A stretch of DNA of 64,000 nucleotides. Source: Chamaecyparis obtusa (lineage: Eukaryota > Streptophyta > Pinopsida > Cupressales > Cupressaceae). Shown piece by piece: positions 45,086-57,396 of the stretch (within the stretch, counting starts at the first letter, position 1; each line of letters starts with the position of its first letter). The notes below the pieces were generated by a model. That model saw only the letters and a program-made list of their open reading frames with translations. It searched no databases and was not told where the DNA came from. Location: positions 7,501 to 71,500 of the forward strand of contig BSBK01006752.1 in the NCBI GenBank assembly GCA_027943335.1, read 5' to 3'. The translations under genes and the position numbers were made by a program.

Positions 45086-45563
45086 TTCTAGCTTCTTCAA
45101 CATTATTATTGGCATCTTAAAAAGTTACGAAAATGATGCATGCCATGGAGTTTTGTGTAGTTTTGAAGGTCTTAATTTTGTATTTTATTTCATGGAGACC
45201 CGATGAGGGGATACCCTCAAACCCCTGCAATGGTCATTTCTCCTTGACCCTCATTTTATTTTTGAAGTACAATAAAACTTTGAGTTTTCATAGTACAATT
45301 CATTTTCTACGCTCTCTTCAATAGTCTTCTGAAATATTACTTGATGTATACTTATTTTCTGGAAGATGATTTTTTTATTTTGGAGGGATGATGTAGTTAG
45401 TGTACAATGCCTATTTTTATATGTTTGATAATATTGGTTATTAGGCAATGTAGTAATTGTCCATATTAAGTTTTTTGTCACTCTTGGATAGCTATACATG
45501 TTGATGTTAGCATGAATGGTGATGGTATTCCTATGGGGGAGTACCCTAGTAATGATGAAGGCA
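45086..45563. other. intergenic DNA, no gene recognised
   Basis: The block ggggataccctcaaaccc near 45207 may be an element end; nothing else is identifiable. Confidence 0.35.
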
Positions 45564-46861
45564 TGTTACATTGATTATGTGTTGCATTCATGATAGAGTT
45601 TGTCATTGATGTCAACATATGTTATTGACTGGTTGTTTAGAAGCTTGCAGACAGGCTACAGAGAATTGTATAGACACAGTATAGAGAATTAGCATGTGTG
45701 AACTTAGAGGAAGACTACTCATGATGTCATGGATCACCATCCGAGATCATGCATTCTTATGAGTTGATCTGATAGATTTATGACTGATTTATTCATAACT
45801 ATTTCTCAAGAGATAGAAACTGTGTTTTTCGGAGAGTTGATTGTAGAACTTTATGGATAGCACTCATGGTTTTTTAAGTTATGAGGTGAGAACATAGGTT
45901 CATATTGGGCACTGGCTAAAGAGCTTATTGTGATCATATGGAGTTTTTATTGTACAGGTGACGTCAGATATGGCGTGTGTATTGGCAAAGACCTATTTGG
46001 AGGCTGACTTGGAATACGTTTCAAGTAATATGATGAGTGGGCTTAATTTACAAATCTTAATGATAAATTGATGTGTTGTGACATTGTAAGAGGTGTTGTC
46101 TGCATCTTCACATGGGTCCATTTTGTAATTTATAAATAGGATTTATCCTATGAAGGCCGACTTAGATATAATTGGTGTAACTTGTATATAAAGATTGAAA
46201 TCCTTGGAAAATAGGGGTGGAAAAATAATGAATAATTGCATATGCGAGATGTAGAGGTGAATCTAATTTTAAGGAAGCATTGGATATTGTTTTAAGAATA
46301 GTTGTTGTGCACTTTGGTACAAGGTGGATCTTGCTTGGCAGTGAGAGTACTAGAAGCAGTTTCAAAACAAAATTATCTCAGTTTTGAAGTTGTAAGGTTT
46401 GGAGAACCTGAGAGTGGCTTTAACTCTCAAATCTCTTAATCAGGTTGATATATTGTACACCCCTAATAGGTTTATTGCCTCTAACAGGGTTGGACTCCTA
46501 GCAGGGTCGATTCCTTAATTGGAATCACATTGTAAAAGGCTCTTAACAGGGTTTGTCCTTTAACTATGACCTTCCTATTGTAATACTCAGCTCCTAACAG
46601 GGTCAAAACCCCTAATAGGGTTATTATAATTATAGTGAAAATATTTGTGGGTACTTTCCCCACCGGGGTTTTTCCCTTAAAAGGGTTTTCCTCGAGAACA
46701 AATCTTGGTGTTCATCTATATGTATACTATTATTGCATTTACTTTTCAGTTCAGTATTTTGCTCTTGACAATAAGTTTGAAGTTGAAGTTTAAAGTATAG
46801 AATATTGGAATCAACTGATTCACCCCACCTCTCAGTTGATTAGGACATTTTTAGTCTAACA
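45564..46861 (+). mobile_element. LTR of a copia-like family, plus orientation
   Basis: About 1.3 kb from tgttacattg to tagtctaaca. Its start shares tgcattcatga and gtcattgatgtcaaca with the reverse complement of the solo LTR end at 34590-34670. A run of aacagggt/aataggg motifs occurs at 46460-46625, and the end has the family marker actgattcaccccacctctc. A weak tRNA-iMet-like PBS (tggtataaagtc, 46868-46879) follows, so this may be a 5' LTR whose internal part is lost. No target duplication found. Confidence 0.55.
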
Positions 46862-47169
46862 GTTGATTGGTATAAAGTCATATTCCTCTTGTAAATCATC
46901 AACTACTTTAAATGTGTTGTATATTTTCAAGGAAGGTAGTATGGTAGATTCAGATGAATTGGAATCCTTGGTAAACCATATTTGGTCTTCTTCTCTATAA
47001 TAAACTCATGAGTGGATAAAGATATATTTTACTCCTATATTAGGTACACACTACCATCTTTATTATTTTTTCATGTATGTAAGTAATTTATCAAACATTG
47101 TAGTAAACAAAGGTTACTTGAAACTCCTTTAGTGTGAAACCAATTATATCTTTTATAGATACCAAAATA
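46862..47169. other. LTR flank, no gene recognised
   Basis: Contains the weak PBS-like site noted for the preceding LTR and then unassigned AT-rich DNA up to the outer family X element. Confidence 0.4.
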
Positions 47170-48430
47170 TGGTTGTAAATTAGGAATTATAAATATAGGT
47201 AAAGAGAGAGAAACTAGGTAATTAACTATGCAGATACATTCAAATAGTAAATCTGAATCTATAAATAGATCTTAGTACTATAACTAGCCTTTGATTGGGG
47301 ATACAGTCCAGGATAGTTAGTATAGGATGGCTTTGAGGGTATGGGGCAAGTTGGAGGTCTACGATGATTCTAACTCATCTTGTATGAGTCAAGGTCAAAT
47401 GTAATTTTTGTTGACTAAAACTCCATGTCTGACTTTTCTACCACTGTCCTTGCACATGTGCCACCTGCACTTGCACACAGTGAAATAGGGAAAATGGTTG
47501 TGGAAAGGGTTTTTCCTTGGTCAAACCCTTATTTATAAATTAAACTTGAAAATGAATTGAAAATTCTTGAAATAGAGATGAGAATGTTGTCAATACTAGA
47601 GGCTTGATAAGAAGGATAATAAATTTGTATAACTTGATGATGCAAATGCTTCTTGAAATGAGATCATGGGTGTTGATGTAATAACATGACTCCAAATAGA
47701 CCTAAAAGGACACCACAAAAGATATGCTTGTATGATGATTGTGGAATTCTTTCCACTAAATCAAGGATGGAATTCCTTGGTTGCTTGATATGCTTGAATT
47801 CTCCTTGAACTTGAATACTTGATAGCTTAGAATAGCCTAGAAATATTTATAATGGATGTAGATTGTAATGGATGGATCACAAAATGAGGGAGGTAACTTG
47901 TTTTTATATCTAAATTAGTCCATTTGGAGCTTGAAACTTGAAGAGATCTAACTAGTATTAGAAATCCCACTAGTCCCATATTAAAATTACAATTTAAATT
48001 TTCCTGCAATCTATAGAGTACATGGAAACTTTCTAAACATGTGGCAAGTTAGGCTCATCTGGTACCCAAAGACTTTCCCCGGACTAGTAATTTCAGGCTT
48101 AAGTTCAAATTGGGAGCCAATCAGGATATTAGGATTTTAAAAATGTATTTAAAGTCAGGCTTGAACTCAAGGAAAATGCAAAAGGCCATCCATAATTAAA
48201 TAGGGCCTATGTATGCAATATGAAAATAAATAAGAGTAAACAACTAAGGAACACCTAAAATTAAGGGTCTGCATAGAAATTAAATTCAAGGAGGAATAAA
48301 ATTTAAATATTTATTAATTAATTGCATAACAAAGTTCTATGATGCATAGGAGAATTACCACACACTAAAATGAATGTTAAAATAGTATAAATTGTAGACC
48401 TTAGCAAGGTTCTTGCAATTTATGATGCTA
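47170..48430 (-). repeat. family X LTR-like repeat (3' side in sense)
   Basis: Homologous to 58840-60114 with many substitutions, so an old insertion. Left boundary approximate. Confidence 0.55.
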
Positions 48431-49162
48431 CATTTAGCCCCTACTTTGGTGGGAGTATGAGCCTTCATGCATACTCATGGTAAATTATGAGAGAGAGAGG
48501 GGATCATTGGGAAATACTCCAAGAGATAAGACACCACTAAGTTTAAGGAGCAATCCCCAAAACTGAGGATCTTAACTCATACAACCATGTGCAAGGACAC
48601 ACAAAAAAAGGCAAAATAAAGAAAAAAAAACAAAAGACACATAACACGGTTGAGCACTTAAAAAAGTCTCCAAATCAACTAGTATAAGAGACCTTGGTGA
48701 ATCAAATGTCTCAACTTATCATATCATGTTCGGAATTCTATTACAAAAATACAAGTGGTCTCATAGTAAGGGAAAGAACATACATCAAAGATGATACAAG
48801 ACTCCATGATCAACCAACCAACAAGGTATGTTATACTTATACGGTCATGAAGGAGAGATACAAAGGAAGCCATAAATTACACACACTAGCAAAGAGTGTT
48901 ATGCTAGGCGATCCATGAGAGAGGTTAAAATTCTACTAGAAAACAAGTTGTGTTATGTTGTGTGATTTATGAGATAAAGAAGAGGAAGAGGAGGAAATAG
49001 TCTAGCATGTTGTGTTATGATATTTTCATTCATCTCAAGAGAGAGAGAATGGGAGAAAAGATAGAGTAGATGGCCTAGAAAGTTGTGTTATACTAGTCAA
49101 ACCATCCCAAGGATAACCTAAGAAAGTATTGTATCTAAAGAAATCCTACTAAATTAGATTAT

Positions 49163-49351
49163 TCCAAGGAAAACATTACCTCCTTAGATATTTTCTAAAT
49201 AATATACAAGGGTGTATAAGGATTACCCCATGGAAAGAATTGTCTCCTTAGAAATCCACTAAATAATGCACAAAGGTGTAAAGGATTGTCCTAAGGAAAT
49301 GGTTATCTCCTTAGGAATCCACTAAATAATGCATAGGGGTGTAAAAGGATT
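49163..49351 (+). repeat. 63-bp tandem repeat, three units
   Basis: Units start at 49163, 49226 and 49289, with a decayed fourth at 49352. Each has ctccttag.aat, ctaaataat and a gggtgtaaaaggat-type end. Confidence 0.8.
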
Positions 49352-51126
49352 ATTAGACCCAATGAAATAATTTCCCCCCAAGGGTGAGGGAAAGAGAGAG
49401 GATAACACATTATGCCCAAAGTGATAGATCAATTATAAAAAGATGCACACTTCCAAGTAAGGAAGAGGTTGTCGATAAGGATGTCAATATCCTAAATAGA
49501 GAAATATTAGTGTGTAGAACAAAAAATTACATGAAAGGGAGGACATCACAATATAAAAGATACAATTCAACAAAGAGATAATGGATCCTTTAGAAGGACA
49601 TGAATTGAAGAAAGAACCCTTTCCCCCAAGTGGAAAGACAAGGAAAGGGGCCTATTATGTTGCTCACAAAGAATGATTGAATATGAAAGCATAGCACCAT
49701 GAAAAACAAAGGACCAGTAAGATCACATGGTGTGGAGAAACATAATAGGTGAAGGGAATTTAGAGCACTACATTTATAGTAGCACTATCAATAATTTGTT
49801 TGATTTGTATGTTGACATCATGATATATATAAGGATAATTTATTGTGTTTTTCTTAGGTAAGAAATGAGTAATCAGATCTTGAGAAGGGGGTGACAATAT
49901 TTTTTTTATTTATAAATCTTAAGTCTTTTCTATTGTATTGTGAGGGAAGATGGTCTATTGGGACTTGTTCCATCTTTACAATATCTTGTCCCTTATAGAC
50001 TTGTTTATAAATCATGTTACAACCATATTTATAATATGTTTTTAATTTGGGAGATAGAAGTCTTTATTACAAGGTTTATGGAAAGGTATTATGTAGGAAT
50101 GGATATTAGGAGGATTTATCTCTAGAGAAACATGCTTAATCCTATCATCATTATGCACATCCATTTTAGTAAATTGGGAAGAAGTGTTTTCATCTAGGCT
50201 TTCGTCACTTCTCAATGCTATGCTAGGAGATACATCATGAATAAAATGCATGACATCATCTTTTTCTCAAAAGATATTTATGGTTATGATATTATGTTTG
50301 AGAGAAAGGAGGATCTAGAGAGGTAACATGCTTAATCTCTTGCACCAAGGTACCTTTTGAAGGAGAAGGTTTACTACTCTCTAATGTAGAATTCATAGGA
50401 GGATGAAAGTTGCCTTCATTGGTAAAAGATAACTTAGGAGAGGTATACGTGTGACTCATCAATTCTTCATCTATAGGGGATGTGACATTTAGGTGTATCA
50501 AAGGTAAAGTTTCCCCAATAGAGGTACTGTTATTATCTTTCTTCCAAATCTAATAGAAGGACAAACATAACTCATTAAGGCCTCATATAGAGAAGGATTA
50601 TCAATGAAATGAATAGAAACTGGGGTATCGCTAAAATAAATAGCCACAAAATTATCTACTTGCATCAAACGATCCTCATAAGGTAGGTCTATTTTGGGAG
50701 AAAGATCATCATTCTTCTTGAAGGGCTCTTCCTTAGGAGGGAGATCCTCAAAAGAAGTGTTGATAGTGTCTTTTTACACCAAAATTTAATTATGGATAGG
50801 AGGGTCTTTAAGAGAGGGATAAAGTGAATATATCCTAAACATATATCGCCATTACAAAATATATGCATCATGAAACTAATCTAATTGAAAATGTAATGAA
50901 AAAAATTTTGCTTTCTCAAATGAAACTATATGCAAAATGTATAAAATAAGAGATTAAAAAGTATAATTATTATGTATTTTTACCAATGCAAGTACATGAT
51001 GCATCTAAAATTGATAATATCATGCAAAAATTAGATGTCAGACTAAAAATTAGAAGTATGTAAGAAGAGTCAAGCTCATTAAAATGTAAGGTGGGTGAAA
51101 CTAGATATCTAAATGCATAAAATGTA

Positions 51127-51131
51127 GCAAT
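51127..51131. repeat. target duplication GCAAT of element Y
   Basis: gcaat here and at 58585-58589 flank element Y exactly. Confidence 0.9.
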
Positions 51132-52300
51132 TGTTGGAAATATTCAGGAATTAACCGAGTTACTGAGAGGGGAGGGGTGAATCAGTAACTCCAAATTTTC
51201 TTACAATTACAGATGTATTAACATATAATTCACTTTTTCCTTATGCATGTAGAAGGCATGAAACTTAAAAGCATTCACAATAATGACACATAGATTTGGT
51301 TACCCAGAAACCTTCCAAAAAGAAAGTAAAACTGGGGTGGGGATGAAACTCACAAAGCTTTAGTACTACAGTATAAAGTTGGCTGGTTAAGGCTTACAAT
51401 TTGATCACTTCTGATGATCTGCCCTGCTAGGAGCAATAAGGATTGCTAAATCCACCCTGTTAAAGGATTTACAAACATACAATGAAGTATGCACTCGGTA
51501 AAGAGATTTTACAAAAGACTGTTAAGTCTACCTGGTTAAAGGATTTTAGTACTGATTCACCTGTTAGGATGAAACAGTAGATCTCTTGCTTTGCAACTGG
51601 ATTGCTGATTGAGATTCGCTGATGTACTGATCACCTTCTGTGATGAATTTGTCTTTGTTGTTCCCTATACTGTTGTAGCCCTTTGTAATTCGCTTATCTC
51701 TACCTTTCTTTCTTTTTCACATTCATACTCATTTATTACATCTTGACATTTTTTACAACATTGTTTATATACAAGTCTAAACAATTAATTACAAAGTCGG
51801 CTTGACAAATAAACATAAGTGCCACTAAGTCGGCCCAAGTATGGTTACACGGTTCCTACAAACTAACTCGGTGACTTTCTGATACTCAGCGTCCAGTGCA
51901 TTACTCGGCATCGTCATGCACTCAGTAGAAGTGGAGGCATGGTTCATACTAACCACTCAGTAGGTTTTGAACTCGGTAAATACTGGTGACTCGGTAGACA
52001 TAATGTTACTCGGTTTACACTGTCCTGCTTGGTTTGCACTGTCTTGTTCGGTTTGCACTGTCTTGCTCGATTTGCACTGTCTTGCTCGGTTTGCACTGTC
52101 TTGCTCAGTTTGCACTGTTCTGCTCGGTTTGCACTGTTCTGCTCGGTTTGCACTGTTCTGCTCGGTTTGCACTGTTCTGCTCGGTTTGCACTGTTCTGCT
52201 TGGTTTGCACTATTTTGCTCGGTTTGCACTGTTTTGCTCGGTTTGCACTCAGAATGCAAATAAGTGTTGTCACTAGTGGCAATTCTGCTTAATGCCAACA
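51132..52300 (-). repeat. 3' LTR of element Y
   Basis: 1169 bp. Contains the 19-bp array and cctgttaaaggattt-type motifs. Matches 57397-58584 closely. Confidence 0.92.
52009..52249 (-). repeat. 19-bp array in the Y 3' LTR, 12 units plus partial
   Basis: Plus-strand unit ctcggtttgcactgttctg, in direct tandem with no spacers. Variation is concentrated at the outer units; the central units are identical. Each sense-strand unit contains ACCGAGCA. Confidence 0.95.
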
Positions 52301-52313
52301 ATCTCCCCCTTTG
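52301..52313 (-). promoter_or_regulatory. polypurine tract of element Y
   Basis: On the minus strand, caaagggggagat runs directly into the LTR start. It matches the PPT at 63570 (aaaaggggggg). Confidence 0.85.
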
Positions 52314-52541
52314 GCATTAGTGACAAAAACACTTATTGCCCAAAACTTATATACATGAATCATGTTGAGATTTATTTTTGATTTTTTTCAAAATTTGTCT
52401 TTGTCATAGGGCTTTATACATTATCTCCCCCTTTCAATGTGCTAACTTTTTCTTCTATACAAATCTTCTTCTATACATGTCTCCTTCTATACATATCTCC
52501 CCCTTTTTGACGATAATGCCAAAGGTGTATATACAAATGAT

Positions 52542-55500
52542 TTATAGAGAGAATCCAAAATTTGATAGAAAATTAGAATGTACCTTCATTATTAGTGCCA
52601 GGGTTCTGTCCCAATTTTCTTGCAGAATCTTGCATGTTTGGATTGCAATTTGGACTTCTGCAGAGAGTTCAATCATGTGATCTGCTATAGAGAACTGATT
52701 GTCATGAATCAATGTTTTGGAATGTTCAATGTGCTTATACATTGTATTCATGATGGGAAGGATCATGTTCTGGATGTCTAGCAGTGTGGACTGGATCCTT
52801 GTGTCTTCTTTCAGTAGATCTGACTGCATATTTGATAGGTATGAGATTTTCATGTGATGAGCAGAGCTTGAACTTGGTTCAAGTTGCAGCTTCTGTATGC
52901 TGATCTTCATATCCTCATCCATTTTATTCATTTTATCCTTGACATCCTTTGTGAACTCGGCAATATTGCACAGTCTGGCCAAAAGAGAGGTGACATTCGA
53001 ATAGGTAGATTCAATGTTTGACAAAACTGAAGACAATTCCACTTGATTAATAGCTATGTGTTGAGCAATGTGCTCAAGCACTTTATCGTTGAATCTCTTC
53101 TCGGCTCTTTCAACTAACTTTTCTATCCCAGATGAATCCTCATTGTATTTATTTACTGCTTCTGCTAATTGTAGCAAAACATGTTGAGAGGAGTCTACTT
53201 TAATACCTAATGCATCAGACAAAATGTCTTTAGCATCCTTAATGATTTGATATTCCTTGTCTCTCTCCTCTTTAAGCTTCTTTTGCTTTTCTTTCCTTTG
53301 GAGGATTTCACCTATATTTTGCATTTGGTCTGCTGATAGATTTGCAAAATCTAATGTTGGAATCTCTATTTCTTCATCTAGGTCTATATCCTCTACTATA
53401 TTCTTACCCAAAAATTTTATACTCGGTTGAGCCTTAGGCTTATCTGTACTTAATGCCTTAGTAGTAGTGACAGTAGACATAGTAGGACTGGCTATAGAGA
53501 CTGGCATACTGTCTACTGGAGAACTTAAAGTATTTACACTTGTAGAATAAAAAACTGGAATACTTACTGCTGGAAAACTTGATGAAGTGGGAGACTGCAA
53601 CTCGGTACAAGAAATGGTGGTTGCTTCTATTGTTGCTATAGGTGATTGGACAAAAGTTGAAGTTGTCACAACCATGCTTGAAGGTGTCTCCGGGCTAGAT
53701 GTAGAAACTTTTACTGGAGAGGTAGGAAGTGATGCAATGACTTCTGCTGCTATCCTCACAGTATCATCTACCTCAGTGGCTTCTTCTTGTTCATCACTGT
53801 CATCTTCAATATCTTTTATTATTACTGTTTCAATACTCGGTTGGTGAAGATGGTATATGTTCTTCCATGTGGCATTTGCAGCCTTCACAACCAATTCAAT
53901 ATTGTTGATCAGAATCAAACAAGTATTGAACTTTAGTGTCATCTTATTTTCATTTTCCTTTAATGCCTTCTTTATTTCATCATTTTTCAAGCTCGGCATT
54001 AACTGTCTCAGGGTTTGATCAAATATGTCTATTACAGTTTGCTTTGCATTGCTCCATCTCATTTTTATTGGATCTAATAAGACTGCTGGAACCTATGGGG
54101 CTAATTCATCAGGAGAGTATTTCCACTGTCCCATCTTTTCAATAACAACATCTTCTATTTCCTTCTATTCTGTTTCCGATCTGGTTTCATATTTAAAAGA
54201 TTTTATGTTACTTACTCCAGATCCTGATCCATCTCTAAAAAGTTTGATCCTCTCTTGAAAGTTTAGAGGAGGCCTTTTGAATACTATATCTTTGTCTGCC
54301 TTGTCTTCCTTGTCTGCCTTACCTCTTGCACTTCTCCTTGTAAATACAACAGTGGGAGGCTTAGGTGCCTTAGTGATGAATAACTTTCCTTTCTTCTTTG
54401 CAGGTTTTGGTTCCTCTGTTTTCTCATCCTTTTCCTCTTCTTCTTCATCATTTTCTCCTTTGTCTTCGGTTAGCATTTGCATTTTGGCTATCCTCTTCTT
54501 TCCTTTGTTTACCGCCTGTGGAAGCTTTATGCTTAATTCAATTCTCACCTTTGCTTCATCATATGGTCCAAAATATGGAGCTTTGGGATTAATAGGCTGA
54601 TTAAGAAGGGCTTCAATGATATTCTTGGTTTCATCAATATTTACCTCATAAGGAAGAGGTTTTACATATACAATCCTCGGTTTAGCTGCTTGAAAATATA
54701 CATTGTCACAGTCTACCATGAAACAAATGTCATCCTTATAATCTTCCACCAACTTCTGTGGAATCCAGAATCTGTCATTCATTTTCTCTTTGAAAGACTC
54801 AAAATAACTATCCATGACGCTTTCAAAATTTTCACCCATTTTTGAGATGTATTCATTTATCTCATAAAGGACTGGCACATCTTTTCTCCATACAACTTTT
54901 CCTTTGGAAGGGAAGAATTTCTGAACATAGAAGAATAAACAGACCAGTAGAGATCCAAACTTACATGGATTGTTTTTGGAAGTTTGAATGCTTTCCATGT
55001 TCTTGTTAAACTGTTTTAACAATAAATTTGCAAGGTCAAATGATAAGTTGTTCTTGACCACTTTGTATGCTAGGTCAATAGCTTCATAGGAGACACTATT
55101 CTGTCGACTTGAACTGTATATTTTATGGGCAATTATGTGTGTACCAAACTTCAGTTCAGCATCGGTAATGCTGCTAACTTTCATTCCTCTACCATCCCAC
55201 TCGGCTAGGGTTTTCTTCTCCAGTTCCGACCGACCTAGGGTTTTGGTAGTTTTTTCTTTGTTCAACATGGGAAGACCGATGATTTAATGAATCATCTTCT
55301 TGGTGATCTCTATGGGTTGCTCAAGCCAAATCTTGCCATCATGTACACAGCTGAGAATGTATCTAACCCATTTCTCCCGAAAGTTTCGAGGTAAATGTGC
55401 AATGTGAACTAATCCCTTATCTTCTAGATGTTTGTGCTCGGGTTTTAGAATACCATCCACACACAGTTCCTCACGCACAATATCTAGCTCTAGGTTTCCC

Positions 55501-55694
55501 ATTTCTTGAATTGCACAGTTGAAATGATTGCGGATATCGTTAATAAGTAGTACCTTAGGAGGAATCTGAGATTGAGCTCTGTTCAGGTCTAGGGCTGCTG
55601 CAATTGCGGGCACGATCTTGAAATTTGGTGCTCTCCATTCCCCTTGGACTAACATTTCTGATCCTTTCTTCGCTGAAGTGCTGGATGATGCCAT
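52542..55694 (-). pseudogene. element Y ORF B, 1051 codons, unknown function
   Basis: One minus-strand frame stays open from MASSSTSAKKGSEM to FLSNFGFSL except for TAA at codon 137 and TAG at codons 510 and 534; no frameshift was seen. N-terminal part: ALDLNRAQSQIPPKVLL and HLPRNFREKWVRYILSCV, then a globular-looking region (SFDLANLLLKQFNKNMES, FGSLLVCLFFYVQKFFPSKG, DRFWIPQKLVEDYKDD). About codons 410-440 are acidic then basic. About 655-760 is a Ser/Thr/Pro-rich linker. About 795 to the end is Lys/Glu-rich and helical, likely coiled coil. No enzyme motif recognised. It may be an extra structural protein or a captured host gene; it resembles 'putative plant transposon protein' families only in general character. 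Confidence 0.6.
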
Positions 55695-55939
55695 GGTAGC
55701 TCACAAAAAATTCTTTTCGCAAAAGTATTTGAATCACTGGATTGCTCTTGAAATTTTCTGCTCTCAAAGTGCTAAAGTTCGCGGTGAGGAATGAGTTCGA
55801 TTTCTTGCCTTTTGTTTACAACTCTGTCATTAATGCTCAGTACAAATTAGGGTATAAATTCTGACAGACTGTCACCCACTAAGAATTAATTTCTCGGTAA
55901 AGACTTTGCAACTCAGTGAACTTGAGAATTCATATTGCT

Positions 55940-56029
55940 CCGACCTCGCTCGGTAAAGACTGGTACCGACCTTGCTCGGTGAAAACTAATACCGACCTTG
56001 CTCGGTAAAGACTGATACCGACCTTCCTG
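55940..56029 (-). repeat. 26-bp tandem repeat between Y ORFs
   Basis: ccgacctt(g)ctcggt units start at 55940, 55966, 55992 and 56018 (last partial), exactly 26 bp apart. Each can fold through CCGA...TCGG. It lies in the 440-bp gap between ORF A and ORF B, where a promoter or internal entry site for ORF B could sit. Confidence 0.85.
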
Positions 56030-56136
56030 TGATCTTACTGCATCTTGTATGCTAATTTAGATCTTTCTTTTAATTCGGTTCTGGAACTACTTGAAGTTTG
56101 TCTATGAGAATATAGTTCCAGTGCTTTCTTGGAAAT

Positions 56137-57330
56137 TTAGTTTGAGTCGGTAGAGCCACCCATTCCATTACTTGGACTGGTTTGCTCGGTAGATTTAGGA
56201 ATCCACTTTTGTCTCACTTGTTTCTTGACCTTAGTTGCTTCATTCTTCTTTCCATCTTCAACTTCACTAGCATTCATGCAGTTTCTGGCTATGTGACCGA
56301 GTTTAGTGCATTTGAAGCATCTTACGGTAGTATCTCTTTTCCTTAGATGATGTTTTATGTAGTTCATGCCAATGTGTCCATATTCTCCACAGTAATGACA
56401 TCTACACCAGGTGTTGTAGTCCCATCCAAACATTGCTTTCATAATTTGTTCTGCTGGATTGAATGTTTTGGATCTGCACTCGGATGCTTTGTGACCTTGT
56501 TTGTTGCATTTGTGACAATTACCTTTGAATCTTGGTTTTTCCCTGCATTCATTTGCTTTGTGACCATGTTGATATCAGTTGTAGCATTTTCCATTGAATT
56601 CTGCTTTTTCATTGCTCCAACATTTATTTGAAGTATGTCCTATTTTACCACAATGATTACAAGTAGGTTTCTGATTTCTTTCAGTACCTTGCTTAGAAGA
56701 TTCACCTTCTCCTTTGTATCCAAGTCCTACTTTTCCTTTTTGCCTATGAAGATTTCGCTCATACAGCTGATTCAAGTCTTCTTGGCTTTTCAGCATTCCT
56801 TCATTGATTTTTTTTTCGGTGTTTAGGTCATCCACCAATCTTAGATTGATTTCCTTTTCAGATCTTAGTTCTTCTCTTGTGCTTTCTATTTCTGATCTTA
56901 GATTCAGAATTTCCTCATTTGTATGGGAGATCTGATCAATTAGGTTTTCTAGCTGAAGGGTTTTATTTTGGACTTCATTGTTCCTTCCATCTAATTCATC
57001 TTTCAACTTGTTTCTTTGTTCTAAGATCTCACAAAATCTTGTTGAGTGTAGCTCTTGTTCTCTTTTTAATTTTCTCACTTCTTCCTGCAGAGACCCATTC
57101 TTTTCTAGGAGTTCTTTGACAGCATTGTTTGCTTCATCTGAGTTATTTGAGGGAAAAAGATCTTCAATCTTTTCTTCAATGTAATTTTGATCATTCATCT
57201 GATTTGCAAGTTCCTTCCTTCTTCTTAGGGATTGGGAAAGATTTTCTTTTGCTTCTTTAAGTTTAGCTATGGCCATTTCCAGATCTAGCTTTTCATTTTC
57301 AATCACCTTGTTCAGTTTGAATACCTCCAT
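56137..57330 (-). pseudogene. element Y ORF A: coiled coil with zinc knuckles
   Basis: 398 codons starting 50 bp after the PBS. Residues 1-195 are a long heptad-rich coiled coil (KLKEAKENLSQSLRRRKEL, ESTREELRSEKEINLRLV). Then come CCHC knuckles at 224-237 (CNHCGKIGHTSNKC), 249-262, 272-285 (CHKCNKQGHKASEC), 311-324 (last Cys is Tyr) and 338-351 (CFKCTKLGHIARNC). A TGA replaces the second Cys of knuckle 2 (codon 252). This is Gag-like nucleic-acid binding without the UBN2 capsid core seen in other copia elements. Probably assembles with partner Gag through the coil; that is inference. Confidence 0.75.
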
Positions 57331-57382
57331 TGTCCTGGATCTTTGCTCAAGCTAGTTAAGCTTTATCTTGAGAACCAACTCT

Positions 57383-57394
57383 GCTCTGATACCA
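57383..57394 (-). promoter_or_regulatory. primer binding site of element Y (tRNA-iMet)
   Basis: On the minus strand tggtatcagagc, the exact initiator-methionine tRNA complement, two bases inside the 5' LTR end. Confidence 0.92.
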
Positions 57395-57396
57395 AT

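Larger units (their letters stand above)
48431..51131 (-). other. family X internal region
   Basis: No recognised domain. Minus-strand frames (50501-50292, 50251-50042) are Pro/Ser/Asn-rich, for example SPKLSFTNEGNFHPPMNS and HFIHDVSPSIALRSDESL, and resemble in style the minus-strand pieces of copy 1 at 32250-32640. They are probably remains of a gag-like or unknown ORF. Frames are broken. Confidence 0.45.

Noticed and set aside
52009..52249. Possible CRISPR-like array
   Set aside because: Units are contiguous with no unique spacers, inside a plant retrotransposon LTR.
51944..52301. ORFs of 80-114 codons on both strands across the Y LTR array (also 58090-58576)
   Set aside because: The 19-bp unit is stop-free in several frames; the periodic peptides are by-products of an LTR tandem repeat.
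53587..53847. Plus-strand ORFs within 53587-57184
   Set aside because: Antisense shadows of ORF A and ORF B of element Y; Ser/Phe-rich as expected opposite acidic and Lys-rich coding.
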